A stretch of 64,000 nt of DNA from Caballeronia sp. NK8 (GTDB lineage: Bacteria > Pseudomonadota > Gammaproteobacteria > Burkholderiales > Burkholderiaceae): assembly GCF_018408855.1 (NCBI RefSeq), contig NZ_AP024323.1, positions 310,001-374,000 of the forward strand. Reading direction: 5' to 3'. Positions 8,534 through 18,800 of this stretch are shown here, piece after piece (positions within the stretch are counted from its first letter, which is position 1; each line of letters starts with the position of its first letter). The translations under genes and the position numbers were made by a program. Under the pieces are notes generated by a model. It was not told the DNA's origin, did not search any database, and saw only the letters and a list, made by a program, of their open reading frames with translations.

Positions 8534-10462
8534 ATGAATTCTTTCAATCCCTCCACGTCTTTCATGTCCGTCGACCAGTATCACCGTGCAGCGCGGCACT
8601 ACTCGGCGAATGAGCCTGCCGACGCGCTGGCTGTTTTGTCGCCCCTGCTCGATCGCCCGTACGCCGATGCGGATACGCTCAATCTCGCGGCGGCATGCGC
8701 TTACGCGATTAATCGAGTCGATCTGGCCCAGGCGTACTGGCAACGCGCGGTCGCGGAACATCCGCAAGACGCGGGTGTTCACAACAACCTCGGAAGCCTG
8801 TACGAGCAACTCAAACGGCACCCGGAAGCGGAGGCGATGTATCGGCGTTCGCTCGAACTGAACCCCGGTTTTGCCGAAGCCCATTACAACCTCGGCAACG
8901 TGCTGGCGCTGCAGGACCGCATCGACGACGCGGAACAGTCGCTGAGGCGCGCGCTCGAACTGCGGCCGGATCTGGCGCCGGCGCATTACAGCCTGGGCAA
9001 GTTGCTGATGAAGCAGGCACGCCCCGACGAAGCGCAAGCGCATTTTCGATTCGCGCTCGACGTGCGCCCGGACTGGGCCGACGCGCACCACAACCTCGGC
9101 AACGCGTTCGCCGCCTTGCAGCGCTGGGATGAAGCCGAGCGCGCGTATCGCGCGGCCATCGAAGTGAATCCGCGCCTGACGATTGCGTATCAGGAACTGG
9201 CCGCGTTGCTCGAAACGCAGGGACGAGACGCGGACCTGGAGAGCGTGTATCGCCGTCTGGTTGAACACATACCCGACCTGAGCGCCGCGCATTACAACCT
9301 GGGCCAGGTGATTTATCGGACAACGGCCGTCGCTGGGCTTGAGCGTGTCGACGAGGCCGAAGCGGCGTACCGTCGCGCGATCGAGCTTCAGCCCGGTTAC
9401 ACGCAGGCGCGCCTTGCGCTCGGCAACTTGCTGAAGGAGCACCCCGGGCGCGTGAACGAGATGCTGGATACGTTCCGGCGCGCCGTGGAAGTCGATCCGA
9501 ATTCGGGGGAAGCCAAGTTCAATCTCGCCGGGGGGCTCCTGCGCATTGGAGCGTACGCGGAAGGGTGGCCGTTGTTCGAATACCGCTACGACGATAGTTG
9601 GCCGGATCGGCGCATCCGCGTACCGGACTTGCCTTTTTCGCAGTGGCGAGGCGAGCCTCTCGCCGGCAAGTCGATGCTCGTGATTCACGAACAGGGATTC
9701 GGCGACGCCTTCCAGTTTTGCCGCTTTCTGCCGATCCTGAAGTCGCAAGGGCTTTCGAGGCTGTCGGTCGTGTGGCCGCTACGGGACCCGCTGCTTGCCT
9801 CGGTCGATGGCGTCGACGTCTGCGTCAGCGGCGACGCGCTGCACACCCTGCTGCCACATGACTACTGGTGTTTCATGATGAGCTTACCGAAACTACTTGG
9901 CACCACGCTCGAGACCATTCCCAACGTCACGCCCTATCTCGCCGCCGATCAACAACGCGTCGACTACTGGCGCAGCCGGCTGCCCACGCGGGCGCCGAAG
10001 GTTGGCTTCGTGGGGATGCCCGAACCGCGCCTGAGTCCGTTCGATGCCTGCCGTTGGGTCGGTGCGCAAGCAAGCATTCCATTGCTCGGCGTGCCCGGCG
10101 TGCGGTTCGTCAATCTGCAGAAGGCGCCGGTCGCGCGCGCGCAACTCGCTACTTTGCCCCCCCGCCTGCGACCCCTCGACCTGATGGACGACGTCAAGGA
10201 CTTCTCGGATACGGCTGCAATCATTGCCTCGCTCGATCTCGTGATCTCTGTGGATACCTCCGTCGCGCATCTCGCGGGCGCGCTCGGCAAGCCGGTGTGG
10301 ATGCTGCTGCCCTGGAATCCATGCTGGCGCTGGCTGATCGACGGCGAAGATTCGGCCTGGTACCCGAAGGCGCGTCTGTTCCGGCAGACCACACCCAACC
10401 AATGGGACGACGTGATCACGCGCGTCGCGGATGCGCTGGCCGAATGGCGTGATCGCAACTAA
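8534..10462 (+). CDS. TPR-repeat protein with C-terminal glycosyltransferase-like domain
   Basis: A 642-residue protein. Residues ~10-350 form about nine tetratricopeptide repeats with the usual pattern (for example AEAHYNLGNVLALQDRIDDA, ADAHHNLGNAFAALQRWDEA). The remaining ~290 residues resemble the GT9/heptosyltransferase-like domain attached to bacterial TPR proteins. This part includes VIHEQGFGDAFQFCRFLP and, near the end, DLVISVDTSVAHLAGALGKPVW, the usual nucleotide-sugar binding end. No signal peptide is seen. The start is uncertain: ATG 8534 is used; TTG 8504 and ATG 8564 are in frame. Role probably in protein or cell-surface glycosylation, inferred from family only. Confidence 0.8.
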   Translation: MNSFNPSTSFMSVDQYHRAARHYSANEPADALAVLSPLLDRPYADADTLNLAAACAYAINRVDLAQAYWQRAVAEHPQDAGVHNNLGSLYEQLKRHPEAEAMYRRSLELNPGFAEAHYNLGNVLALQDRIDDAEQSLRRALELRPDLAPAHYSLGKLLMKQARPDEAQAHFRFALDVRPDWADAHHNLGNAFAALQRWDEAERAYRAAIEVNPRLTIAYQELAALLETQGRDADLESVYRRLVEHIPDLSAAHYNLGQVIYRTTAVAGLERVDEAEAAYRRAIELQPGYTQARLALGNLLKEHPGRVNEMLDTFRRAVEVDPNSGEAKFNLAGGLLRIGAYAEGWPLFEYRYDDSWPDRRIRVPDLPFSQWRGEPLAGKSMLVIHEQGFGDAFQFCRFLPILKSQGLSRLSVVWPLRDPLLASVDGVDVCVSGDALHTLLPHDYWCFMMSLPKLLGTTLETIPNVTPYLAADQQRVDYWRSRLPTRAPKVGFVGMPEPRLSPFDACRWVGAQASIPLLGVPGVRFVNLQKAPVARAQLATLPPRLRPLDLMDDVKDFSDTAAIIASLDLVISVDTSVAHLAGALGKPVWMLLPWNPCWRWLIDGEDSAWYPKARLFRQTTPNQWDDVITRVADALAEWRDRN

Positions 10463-10488
10463 CTGTCTTTAATCGCGACGACCGCCAT

Positions 10489-11004
10489 TCATTTGACGAG
10501 CGCGAGCACGTCCCTGAAGCGCGGATGCCTGAAACTGCCGAGCCAGCCAAAGATCGCCGTCTCCACGGTCGTGAGCCGCGCGCCGTCCTGATGCGCCCGT
10601 TCGAGCGCGACGGCGCGGTCATCCGCGCGGCGTGACGCGACCGCGTCCGCGACATACTCCACGCGATAGCCGAGCCGCAGCAGCCCGAGCACGGTCAGCA
10701 GCACGCACACATGTGCTTCCGCGCCAGCCACCCACAGCGTGGCGGGTGCGGGCGGCAGTGCATCGACGAAGGCGGGCGCGAGCGTCGCATCGAAGGTGTG
10801 CTTCTCGATGACCTTCGCCGCGCGAAGATCATCCAGCAACGCCTCCACGGTCCCACCGAGCCCTTGCGGATTCTGCTCCGTGACGACCACCGGCACGTCG
10901 AGCAGATTCGCCGCGCGCAGCAACGTGCCGACGCGCGCAGCCAGGCGCTCGCCGCCGTCGAGATGCGGCAGCAGCCGCGCCTGCATGTCGACGATGACGA
11001 GCAT
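10489..11004 (-). CDS. Isochorismatase-family cysteine hydrolase
   Basis: A 171-residue cysteine hydrolase with the complete triad: Asp6 (LVIVDMQ), Lys68 (VIEKHTFDA) and Cys100 (GAEAHVCVLLT). Members hydrolyse isochorismate, nicotinamide or other small amides; this short form is usually annotated only as a hydrolase. A cytoplasmic enzyme is predicted. It starts 3 bp after the stop of the large upstream putative acetyltransferase gene, so the two form an operon. The substrate cannot be deduced. Confidence 0.88.
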   Translation of the reverse strand: MLVIVDMQARLLPHLDGGERLAARVGTLLRAANLLDVPVVVTEQNPQGLGGTVEALLDDLRAAKVIEKHTFDATLAPAFVDALPPAPATLWVAGAEAHVCVLLTVLGLLRLGYRVEYVADAVASRRADDRAVALERAHQDGARLTTVETAIFGWLGSFRHPRFRDVLALVK

Positions 11005-11007
11005 CGC

Positions 11008-12339
11008 TTAAGCCTCGCTCTCCATGATCCGGTCGATCAGACGAGCGTTCTCGCCTGCCGAGCCGATGCCCGCGTGCTTGGCCATCGGCACGAAGAAGTG
11101 CGTCGCGATCGGCAGTTTCGAGCGCTCGAGCCAGTTGGTCAGATGCGCGCCGAGCCGCCTGGCCGGCGTTTTCAGCTCCTCGCGCAGCACGCCGGGAAGT
11201 TTTTCGAAGTGGCGCATGTCCGTCTGATACGGCTCGGGCGCGACGCACAGCGCGTTGGGCCGGCCATCGACATCGAGCGGCAGACGCTCCAGCGCCTGAT
11301 GCAGCAGCGCGACGCCCAGACCTTCGCCGCGCCACGGCTTGCGCACTTCCCACAGGCTGATATAGATCACGCGATGCGCGTTGAAGACTTCGCACAGCCG
11401 CTCGGGCCCGAGCGCCTCGGTGGCCGCCAGCGCGAGCGAGAGCATCTCGCCCGAGTATGTGTCGAGCGTATAGACGAGATCGGCGCTGCTGGTGAGCGGC
11501 GGGACCTTGACGAGTTGCAGCCGCACAGCCGCCGCGACGATGTCGCTGCCCGCCTCGTGAAACACGGCGAACGCGGTGCCGAGACGTTCGTCGTCGACCT
11601 GCGGATATTCGTGGCGGTAGGTCATCGTGAAGAGAAACGGCCCGATCTTCTCGCGATAGGCGAGCGGCCGGTCGACGTCGTACACATCGACGCCGTCGAG
11701 GCCGTAGGGATCGTAATCGCGCTTCTCACGCCGCGCGCCGTTCTGCACGGCGGCGGCGAGCGCCGCGAGCGGACGGCGCGATTCGGGCACGAGATCCTCC
11801 GGCAAACCTTCCCACGTGAGACGCAGGAATTCTCGCCCGCCGCGATAGTGCGTTTCGAAGAGCGAGAGCACCGGCTCGCTCGCGGCTGGATCGAGGATGC
11901 GCTGGGCGCATTCGTAGGCGCGGTCGAGGAGCTGATCGGCTTCGGCGGGATCGGGGGCGAGGTGCGGCTCGCTGCCCTGAGGAACTGCGGGCAAGCCTCT
12001 TGCGAGACGTTCCTTGTGCGCGAGTTCGAGCCACTCGTCGGCGGCGCGCTCGGCGATGAAACCCGCCGCGATGCGATACCCCGTCAGCACGATCGACTGG
12101 CCGGTGCGTCCGAGCGGGAACACGTATTCGTCGTTCATGGCGTCGTCGACGGTGACGCCGCGAAAGGTTTCGCGTGGCGCGCTCACGTTCGCCGCCGCAT
12201 CGAAGCGATCGTGCGACAGCACGTGGGCGAGCAGGTCGGACGCGGCGGGACCGAACTCCGATCCGGCGCCGGGGAGCAGCTTCAGGAGGGACAAGGTACT
12301 CGTGGTGCTGGTGGTGCCGGCCGTGCTCGATGTGCTCAT
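11008..12339 (-). CDS. Large hypothetical protein with GNAT-like C-terminal part
   Basis: A 443-residue soluble protein without a clear family name. Near residue 330 it has YISLWEVRKPWRGEGLGVALLHQAL, which resembles the acetyl-CoA pyrophosphate loop of GNAT acetyltransferases (R/Q-x-x-G-x-G/A). The first ~300 residues are not recognised. The N-terminus is Ser/Thr rich. ATG 12339 is preferred: GGAG lies 9 bp upstream, whereas it abuts the other in-frame ATG at 12348. It is followed after 3 bp by the isochorismatase-family gene, suggesting a shared pathway for a small amide or amine. The acetyltransferase assignment is tentative. Confidence 0.65.
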   Translation of the reverse strand: MSTSSTAGTTSTTSTLSLLKLLPGAGSEFGPAASDLLAHVLSHDRFDAAANVSAPRETFRGVTVDDAMNDEYVFPLGRTGQSIVLTGYRIAAGFIAERAADEWLELAHKERLARGLPAVPQGSEPHLAPDPAEADQLLDRAYECAQRILDPAASEPVLSLFETHYRGGREFLRLTWEGLPEDLVPESRRPLAALAAAVQNGARREKRDYDPYGLDGVDVYDVDRPLAYREKIGPFLFTMTYRHEYPQVDDERLGTAFAVFHEAGSDIVAAAVRLQLVKVPPLTSSADLVYTLDTYSGEMLSLALAATEALGPERLCEVFNAHRVIYISLWEVRKPWRGEGLGVALLHQALERLPLDVDGRPNALCVAPEPYQTDMRHFEKLPGVLREELKTPARRLGAHLTNWLERSKLPIATHFFVPMAKHAGIGSAGENARLIDRIMESEA

Positions 12340-12401
12340 GAGTGCCATCTCCGATCGTGAAGGGCTATCGTAACAAACCGCCGTATTTACGGGAGAGATC
12401 G

Positions 12402-12848
12402 ATGAACGTTCAAACGAAAGATGAACTGGCGACGACCGTGCATGAAGGAGGATGCGCCTGCGGCGCGTTCCGCTTTCGCGCGACGGGCAAGCCGAAGCGC
12501 GTCGGCATGTGTCATTGCATGACATGCCGGCAAGTGCATGGCTCCGCCTTTGGAGCTTATGCGATGTACGCGCGCGGCGACGTGATGATGAGCGGCAGCC
12601 TCTCGACCTGGCGCAGCTCCGACGACGGGCGGCGGCACTTCTGCCCCGTGTGCGGATCGGTCGCGTACATGGAGTTCACGACACGCGATGAAGTCGATCT
12701 GCCGCTCGGCGGCTTCGACGAAACCGGTCTCTTCGAGCCGGACTACGAACTCTGGGTCAAGCATCGTGAGCCGTGGCTGCCGCACGGCGTGCGCCCGTCG
12801 TACGAGGAAGAGCGCCCGCACGAGGCCGCGCCATCGAAAAGCGCCTGA
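12402..12848 (+). CDS. GFA-family (Gfa/CENP-V) zinc protein
   Basis: A 148-residue protein of the family named for glutathione-dependent formaldehyde-activating enzyme. Zinc ligands are visible: Cys18 and Cys20 (GCACGAFRF), Cys37, Cys39 and Cys42 (CHCMTC), and Cys81 and Cys84 (CPVCGS). The fold binds zinc and possibly glutathione adducts; most members have no proven activity. A GGGAGAG ribosome site precedes ATG 12402. It is divergent from the putative acetyltransferase gene, with start codons only 62 bp apart. Confidence 0.9.
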   Translation: MNVQTKDELATTVHEGGCACGAFRFRATGKPKRVGMCHCMTCRQVHGSAFGAYAMYARGDVMMSGSLSTWRSSDDGRRHFCPVCGSVAYMEFTTRDEVDLPLGGFDETGLFEPDYELWVKHREPWLPHGVRPSYEEERPHEAAPSKSA

Positions 12849-13034
12849 AGACCGGGACAGCTTTTGTCTCGCCGGAACTGCATCCTCGCGTCAACGGTCC
12901 GAGCAATTGCATTCGCGCCCGGAAAATAAGACGATAAGCGCGTGCGCTACTGCGAGACGAGCGCGCGCCGGATGCGCGAGAGCGGCAGGATCGAGAACCT
13001 TTGAACTTCACGGCCAGCGAGGAGCATCGATACC

Positions 13035-14609
13035 ATGACGAAGCAACCGGTCAGCGGCAGCGACAAGATTCATCCCGAGGGCGCGCAATGCATAGGCGAC
13101 TGCGATCCCGCCGAACAGATCGAAGTGATCGTGATGCTGCGGCGCAAGGACGAAGCCGGCTTCAAACAGCTGATGGCGCGCGTCGACGCGGGTGACGCGC
13201 CCGCGCAAGCCGTCTCCCGTGAGGACTTCGACAAGCGCTACACCGCATCCGACGAAGACGTCGCGAAGGTCAAGGCCTTCGCCGCACAGTACGGACTGAC
13301 GGTCGTGCGCGCCGAAACCGAGACGCGCAGTGTCGTGCTGAAAGGCACCATCGAACAATTCCAGAAAGCTTTCGACGTCAGGCTCGAACGCTTTCAACAT
13401 CACAACATCGGCGAATATCGTGGGCGCACGGGGCCGGTCAGCGTGCCCGACGACATGCACGACGCCGTCACCGCCGTGCTCGGCCTCGACAGCAAGCCGC
13501 AGGCGCGCCCGCATTTCCGTTTTCGTCCGCCTTTCAAGCCGGCGCGCGGCATGACGCCCGCGTCGTTCACGCCGGTCGATCTCGCGCGCCTCTACGATTT
13601 CCCCGATGGCGACGGCGCCGGCCAATGCATCGCGATCATCGAGCTTGGCGGCGGCTATCGCGACAGCGATCTGTCCGCGTATTTCTCGAAGCTCGGCGTG
13701 AAGGCGCCGCAAGTCGTGGCGGTGGGCGTCGACAACGCGAAGAACGCGCCGACGGGCAATCCGAACGGACCGGACGGCGAGGTGACGCTCGACATCGAGA
13801 TCGCGGGCGCCATTGCGCCGGGCGCGCGTATCGCCGTGTACTTCGCGCCGAACAGCGACGCCGGTTTCGTCGATGCCGTCAATCGCGCGCTGCACGATTC
13901 CACCAATAAGCCTTCCGTGATATCCATCAGCTGGGGCGGCCCCGAGTCGAACTGGTCGTCGCAGTCGATGAGCGCCTTCAACGACGTGCTGCAAAGCGCG
14001 GCCGCGCTCGGCGTGACGGTCTGCGCCGCATCGGGCGACAGCGGCTCGTCCGATGGCGTCGGCGACGGCGCGGACCATGTCGACTTCCCCGCGTCGAGTC
14101 CGTATGTGCTCGGCTGCGGCGGCACGAGCCTGGCGGCATCGGCGCAGGGTATCGCGAAGGAAGTCGTGTGGAACGACGGCGATCAGGGCGGCTCGGGCGG
14201 CGGCGGCGTGTCCGGCACGTTTGCGCTGCCGGTCTGGCAGAAGGGCTTGTCGGTCACGCGCAACGGCAGGACCGCGGCGCTCGCCAAGCGCGGCGTGCCG
14301 GATGTGGCGGGCGACGCATCGCCGCAAACCGGTTACGAAGTGCTGATCGACGGCGAGGATACGGTGGTCGGCGGCACGAGCGCGGTCGCGCCGCTGTGGG
14401 CCGCGCTGATCGCCCGTATCAACGCGATCAACGCGTCGCCGGCGGGCTTCGTCAATCCGAAGCTTTATACGGCGAAGGCGTCGTTTCGCGACATCACCGA
14501 GGGCAACAACGGCAGCTTCTCGGCGGCGGACGGCTGGGATGCATGCACCGGCATGGGCAGCCCGGACGGCGCGAAGATCGCGGCCGCGCTCAAGCCCGCG
14601 AAGCGTTGA
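13035..14609 (+). CDS. S53 family (sedolisin/kumamolisin-like) serine-carboxyl peptidase
   Basis: A 524-residue protease. Residues ~25-155 are the pro-kumamolisin activation domain and ~175-520 the subtilisin-like catalytic domain. The sedolisin triad is present: Glu249 and Asp253 (GEVTLDIEIAGAIAPGA), Asp335 of the oxyanion site (AASGDSGS) and Ser449 (GGTSAVAPLW). Such enzymes work at acid pH after removal of the prodomain. No classical signal peptide is visible before the prodomain, so the export route is unclear. An S10 carboxypeptidase gene follows in the same direction, and together they could degrade proteins stepwise in acid conditions. Confidence 0.92.
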   Translation: MTKQPVSGSDKIHPEGAQCIGDCDPAEQIEVIVMLRRKDEAGFKQLMARVDAGDAPAQAVSREDFDKRYTASDEDVAKVKAFAAQYGLTVVRAETETRSVVLKGTIEQFQKAFDVRLERFQHHNIGEYRGRTGPVSVPDDMHDAVTAVLGLDSKPQARPHFRFRPPFKPARGMTPASFTPVDLARLYDFPDGDGAGQCIAIIELGGGYRDSDLSAYFSKLGVKAPQVVAVGVDNAKNAPTGNPNGPDGEVTLDIEIAGAIAPGARIAVYFAPNSDAGFVDAVNRALHDSTNKPSVISISWGGPESNWSSQSMSAFNDVLQSAAALGVTVCAASGDSGSSDGVGDGADHVDFPASSPYVLGCGGTSLAASAQGIAKEVVWNDGDQGGSGGGGVSGTFALPVWQKGLSVTRNGRTAALAKRGVPDVAGDASPQTGYEVLIDGEDTVVGGTSAVAPLWAALIARINAINASPAGFVNPKLYTAKASFRDITEGNNGSFSAADGWDACTGMGSPDGAKIAAALKPAKR

Positions 14610-14672
14610 AGCGATGCAGCAAGACGTAAAACAGTGAACAACAACCACGACGACGATTCTGGAGCGATGACG

Positions 14673-16376
14673 ATGAACTCCGATCCACTGGCAGCGAGCG
14701 GCAAACCCGAGAACGCGGACGAGACGGCGATGGCGGCCGCCGCGAAGAAAGCGCCGAAGAAGACCACGACGGCGAAGAAGGATCAGCCGTACTTCGATCC
14801 GGTCGCCTACGGCAACGGCCCCGACGATTCAGTCGCCGCGAACGAAGCCGACGAGAACGCGGCCATCACGCATCACAGCGTGACGATCGGCGGCGCGAAG
14901 ATCGCCTATACGGCGACCGTCGGCCATCTCGTGACGGTCGATCCGAGCAGTTCGAAGCCGGACGCGAAGATGTTCTACGTCGCGTTCACGAAGGACGGCG
15001 CGAAGGAGGAAGCGCGCCCGCTCACGTTCTTCTACAACGGCGGGCCGGGATCGTCGTCGGTGTTCGTGTTACTCGGCTCGTTCGCGCCGCGCCGCATCAA
15101 GACCGCAATGCCGAGCTTCACGCCGCCCGCGCCGTATCAGATGGAGGACAACCCGGACAGCCTGCTCGACCGCAGCGACCTGATCTTTATCAATCCGGTC
15201 GGCACGGGCTATTCCGCCGCGATCGCGCCGAACAAGAACCGGGATTTCTGGGGCGTCGATCAGGACGCGGGCTCGATCGCGCAGTTCATCAAGCGTTATC
15301 TGACGAAGAACAACCGCTGGAATTCGCCGAAGTTCCTGTTCGGTGAATCGTACGGCACGGCGCGCAGTTGCGTGCTCGCGTACAAGCTGCACGAGGACGG
15401 CATCGATCTGAACGGCGTCACCTTGCAGTCCTCCATTCTCGATTACGCGCAGGCGGGCAATCCGGTCGGCGCATTGCCGACTGCGGCTGCGGACGCGTGG
15501 TATCACAAGAAGCTCGGCGTGCATCCGACGCCGACCAATCTTTTGACTTTCGCGGAGGAAGTGGCGGAATTTTCGCGCACGGACTATCTGAATGCGTTGC
15601 GCAAGTTTCCCCAGACGGACGACGAAGTTGTCGAGAAGCTGTCCGACTACACGGGCATCGATCGCGCGACGCTGCTCGCGTGGAGCCTCGACATCGCGGC
15701 TTACGACAGCCGTGGCAATTCGCTCTTTCTCACGACCTTGCTGAAGTCGAAGGGCGAATCGCTCGGTTCCTACGACGGCCGCGTCACGGCGATTTCGACG
15801 GGCATCGCGGGCAAGATCGATCCGAATTCGGGCGGCAACGATCCGACCATGACGGCGGTGAGCGGCGTCTACACGACGATGTGGAACAGCTATCTCAACG
15901 AGCAGTTGAAGTTCACGTCGACGTCATCGTTTACCGACCTGAACGATCAGGCGTTTCTCAACTGGGATTTCAAGCACACGGACCCGACGGGCGCGCAGAA
16001 GGGCGTCGATTCGAAGGGCAACATCATTCTCTATACGGCGGGCGATCTTGCTGCCGTGATGGCGTTGAATGTCGATCTGAGAGTGCTTTCCGCGAACGGA
16101 ATGTATGACTTCGTGACGCCGTTCTATCAGACGATCATCGATTTGCAGCAGATGCCGCTGATCGACAAGACCGTGCGGCAGAATCTGTCGGCGACGTTTT
16201 ATCCGTCGGGGCATATGGTTTATCTCGACGGCGGGTCGAGGACGCAGCTCAAGGCCGATCTTGCCAGGATGTATGACGATGCCACGGCGAATCATGCGGC
16301 AATGGGGCGGATTATTGCGCTGCAGAAGGTTACTGCGGACAAGTTGGGGGCGTTGTCGCCGGTGAATGGGGCTTAG
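14673..16376 (+). CDS. S10 family serine carboxypeptidase
   Basis: A peptidase of about 567 residues. The oxyanion motif [10 protein letters not shown] and nucleophile motif FLFGESYGT (Ser about 226) are intact, and Asp in [10 protein letters not shown] and His in [10 protein letters not shown] complete the triad. Before the domain is an Ala/Lys-rich segment ([16 protein letters not shown]) with no hydrophobic signal core. The start is uncertain: ATG 14673 has GGAG 8 bp upstream; ATG 14667 and GTG 14634 are in frame. It follows the S53 peptidase gene by about 60 bp and is likely co-transcribed. S10 enzymes remove C-terminal residues at acid pH. Confidence 0.9.
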   Translation: MNSDPLAASGKPENADETAMAAAAKKAPKKTTTAKKDQPYFDPVAYGNGPDDSVAANEADENAAITHHSVTIGGAKIAYTATVGHLVTVDPSSSKPDAKMFYVAFTKDGAKEEARPLTFFYNGGPGSSSVFVLLGSFAPRRIKTAMPSFTPPAPYQMEDNPDSLLDRSDLIFINPVGTGYSAAIAPNKNRDFWGVDQDAGSIAQFIKRYLTKNNRWNSPKFLFGESYGTARSCVLAYKLHEDGIDLNGVTLQSSILDYAQAGNPVGALPTAAADAWYHKKLGVHPTPTNLLTFAEEVAEFSRTDYLNALRKFPQTDDEVVEKLSDYTGIDRATLLAWSLDIAAYDSRGNSLFLTTLLKSKGESLGSYDGRVTAISTGIAGKIDPNSGGNDPTMTAVSGVYTTMWNSYLNEQLKFTSTSSFTDLNDQAFLNWDFKHTDPTGAQKGVDSKGNIILYTAGDLAAVMALNVDLRVLSANGMYDFVTPFYQTIIDLQQMPLIDKTVRQNLSATFYPSGHMVYLDGGSRTQLKADLARMYDDATANHAAMGRIIALQKVTADKLGALSPVNGA

Positions 16377-16488
16377 GGTTTTTCTGGCTTGCGCCTGGGC
16401 GATAGCGACCCCAGACGCAAGCAAATTCCCTCCGGGTACATCGATTGCGGCAATGACCGCAAAGTCGAAACCCACCCGGAGCCCCACA

Positions 16489-18615
16489 ATGCCATCGAAG
16501 AAGCAACCGTCGCCGAGCGGCGTCGCCCGCACCCCCTCGCAGAGCAACACGAACAAGAAAGTCGAAGCCCTCGAAACCTACCGCACCGACGCAACGAACC
16601 AGGCCCTGACGACCAATCACGGCGTCAAGATCGCGGATAACCAGAACAGCTTGCGCGCCGGTGAGCGCGGGCCGTCGCTGCTCGAAGACTTCATCATGCG
16701 TGAAAAAATCACGCACTTCGACCACGAGCGCATTCCGGAACGCATCGTCCACGCGCGCGGCTCAGCCGCGCACGGCGTCTTCCAGGTCTACGAATCGCAG
16801 GCAGAACTGACCAAGGCCGCGTTCCTACAGGACCCGTCGAAGGAAACGCCTGTTTACGTGCGCTTTTCGACCGTGCAAGGCTCGCGTGGCTCCGCCGACA
16901 CAGTGCGCGACGTGCGCGGTTTCGCCGTCAAGTTCTACACGGACGAAGGCAACTTCGATCTCGTCGGCAACAACATGCCCGTGTTCTTCATTCAGGACGC
17001 AATCAAGTTCCCCGACTTCGTCCACGCCGTCAAACCGGAACCGCACAACGAAATGCCGCAAGGCGGCTCCGCGCACGATACCTTCTGGGATTTCGTCTCG
17101 CTCGTGCCCGAATCCGCGCACATGGTGCTATGGGCGATGTCCGACCGGGCCATCCCGAAGAGCCTGCGCACGATGGAAGGCTTCGGCATCCATACCTTCC
17201 GCTTCATCAACGCGCAGGGTAAAGGCCGCTTCGTGAAGTTCCACTGGCGCCCGACGATCGGCTCCGCATCCCTGCTCTGGGACGAAGCGCAGAAGCTTGC
17301 GGGCAAGGACGCGGATTTCCATCGACGTGACCTGTGGGAAGCCATCGACAACGGCGACTATCCCGAGTGGGAACTCGGCGTGCAGATTGTCGAGGAAGAA
17401 GACGAACACAAGTTCGACTTCGATCTGCTCGACCCCACCAAGATCATCCCCGAGGAACTGGTGCCGCTGAAGATGATCGGCAAGCTCACGCTGAATCGCA
17501 ATCCCGATAACTTCTTCGCCGAAACCGAGCAGGTCGCGTTCTGTCCGGGACATATCGTGCCGGGCATCGACTTCACGAACGATCCATTGCTGCAAGGCCG
17601 TCTGTTCTCCTACACCGATACGCAGATCAGCCGTCTCGGCGGCCCGAATTTCCACGAGATTCCGATCAACCGTCCACTCGCGCCGATGCACAACGGCCAG
17701 CGCGACGCGATGCATCGCCAGACGATCGACAAAGGGCAGGCGTCCTACGAGCCAAATTCCATCGACGGCGGCTGGCCGAAGGAAACCGCGCCGGCTGCGG
17801 CGGGCGGCGGCTTCGAAAGCTACACGCAGCGCGTCGACGGCGCGAAGATCCGCGTGCGCAGCCCGTCCTTCGCCGATCACTACTCGCAGGCGACGCTTTT
17901 CTGGAACAGCATGACCGAGCCGGAGCAGGATCACATCGTCGGCGCGTATTCGTTCGAGCTGTCCAAGGTCGAGCGCAAGAATATCCGCGAGCGTCAGCTC
18001 GGCATCCTCGCCAATATCGATGAAACGCTCGCCGCGCGCGTCGCCGAAAACCTCGGGCTGCCCGCGCCGAAGAAAAGCGCGAGCGCCGAGGAACTCGGCA
18101 AGTCGTCGGTGACGGAGTCGCCGGCCTTGTCGATCGTTGCGAAGACGAAGCCTTCGATCAAGACGCGCAAGGTCGCGATCCTCGCCGCGCCGGGCGCCGA
18201 TGCCGCCAGCATCAAGGCCGTGCAGGACGCGCTCAAGGCCGAGGGCGCGCACGCAAAGGTCATTTCGCCGACGCTCGGCTCGCCCGCGCCCGGCATCGAG
18301 GCCGACGCGACCATTCTCGCCATGCCCTCGATCATGTTCGACGGCGTGATCGTCGCGGGCGGCAAGGAGAGCGCGAAGGCGCTTTCCGAGTCCGGCGACG
18401 CGCGCCACTTCGTGCTCGAATCGTTCAAGCATCTGAAGGCGATCGGCGCGATCGGCGACGGCGAGGACGTGCTCGCGGCCGCGCATCTGCCGGGCGGCGA
18501 GGAGGGCGTCGCGGTAGGCAGCGACGCCAAGGCGGTGCTGAAAAGCTTCATCGAGGCGATGAGCCAGCATCGCGTCTGGTCGCGCGCGCACAAGGCGGAG
18601 TCGGTGCCGGCCTGA
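16489..18615 (+). CDS. katE: Large-subunit (clade 2) catalase, HPII type
   Basis: A 708-residue monofunctional haem catalase converting hydrogen peroxide to water and oxygen. The catalytic His88 lies in [16 protein letters not shown], and the Asn region is [19 protein letters not shown]. The haem-ligand Tyr lies in [15 protein letters not shown]. After the core, from about residue 555, a Rossmann-like domain ([22 protein letters not shown] onward) gives the large-subunit architecture of E. coli KatE. ATG 16489 has GGAG 7 bp upstream, whereas the upstream open frame overlaps the previous gene. It is probably cytoplasmic and stationary-phase or oxidative-stress related by family; no regulator site was identified. 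Confidence 0.95.
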   Translation: MPSKKQPSPSGVARTPSQSNTNKKVEALETYRTDATNQALTTNHGVKIADNQNSLRAGERGPSLLEDFIMREKITHFDHERIPERIVHARGSAAHGVFQVYESQAELTKAAFLQDPSKETPVYVRFSTVQGSRGSADTVRDVRGFAVKFYTDEGNFDLVGNNMPVFFIQDAIKFPDFVHAVKPEPHNEMPQGGSAHDTFWDFVSLVPESAHMVLWAMSDRAIPKSLRTMEGFGIHTFRFINAQGKGRFVKFHWRPTIGSASLLWDEAQKLAGKDADFHRRDLWEAIDNGDYPEWELGVQIVEEEDEHKFDFDLLDPTKIIPEELVPLKMIGKLTLNRNPDNFFAETEQVAFCPGHIVPGIDFTNDPLLQGRLFSYTDTQISRLGGPNFHEIPINRPLAPMHNGQRDAMHRQTIDKGQASYEPNSIDGGWPKETAPAAAGGGFESYTQRVDGAKIRVRSPSFADHYSQATLFWNSMTEPEQDHIVGAYSFELSKVERKNIRERQLGILANIDETLAARVAENLGLPAPKKSASAEELGKSSVTESPALSIVAKTKPSIKTRKVAILAAPGADAASIKAVQDALKAEGAHAKVISPTLGSPAPGIEADATILAMPSIMFDGVIVAGGKESAKALSESGDARHFVLESFKHLKAIGAIGDGEDVLAAAHLPGGEEGVAVGSDAKAVLKSFIEAMSQHRVWSRAHKAESVPA

Positions 18616-18800
18616 TCCGCGTGATCGGCGTTTCGTGCCTCGCAACGATACGCGCGACCATGCCGCCATCGGCGATGTACGCGCCCCCGTCTTTCTTGAG
18701 ACACTAGCCGTACCGCTCACTCCGGGGGTGCGGCTTGTTCGATCATGCAAGACATCGTGGCGGCGGCGCGCTTGCCGCACGCGTGCAATGGCGCGCGTGC

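Noticed and set aside
8354..9748. Minus-strand open frame opposite the TPR gene
   Set aside because: Apparent repeats are mirror images of the TPR repeats on the plus strand; no independent start or ribosome site.
10711..12360. Long plus-strand open frame opposite the isochorismatase and putative acetyltransferase genes
   Set aside because: No recognisable family and biased composition; the two minus-strand genes explain the region.
18616..18800. GC-rich partial hairpins between katE and the sensor kinase gene
   Set aside because: Pairing is imperfect and without a U-tract; not convincing as a terminator.
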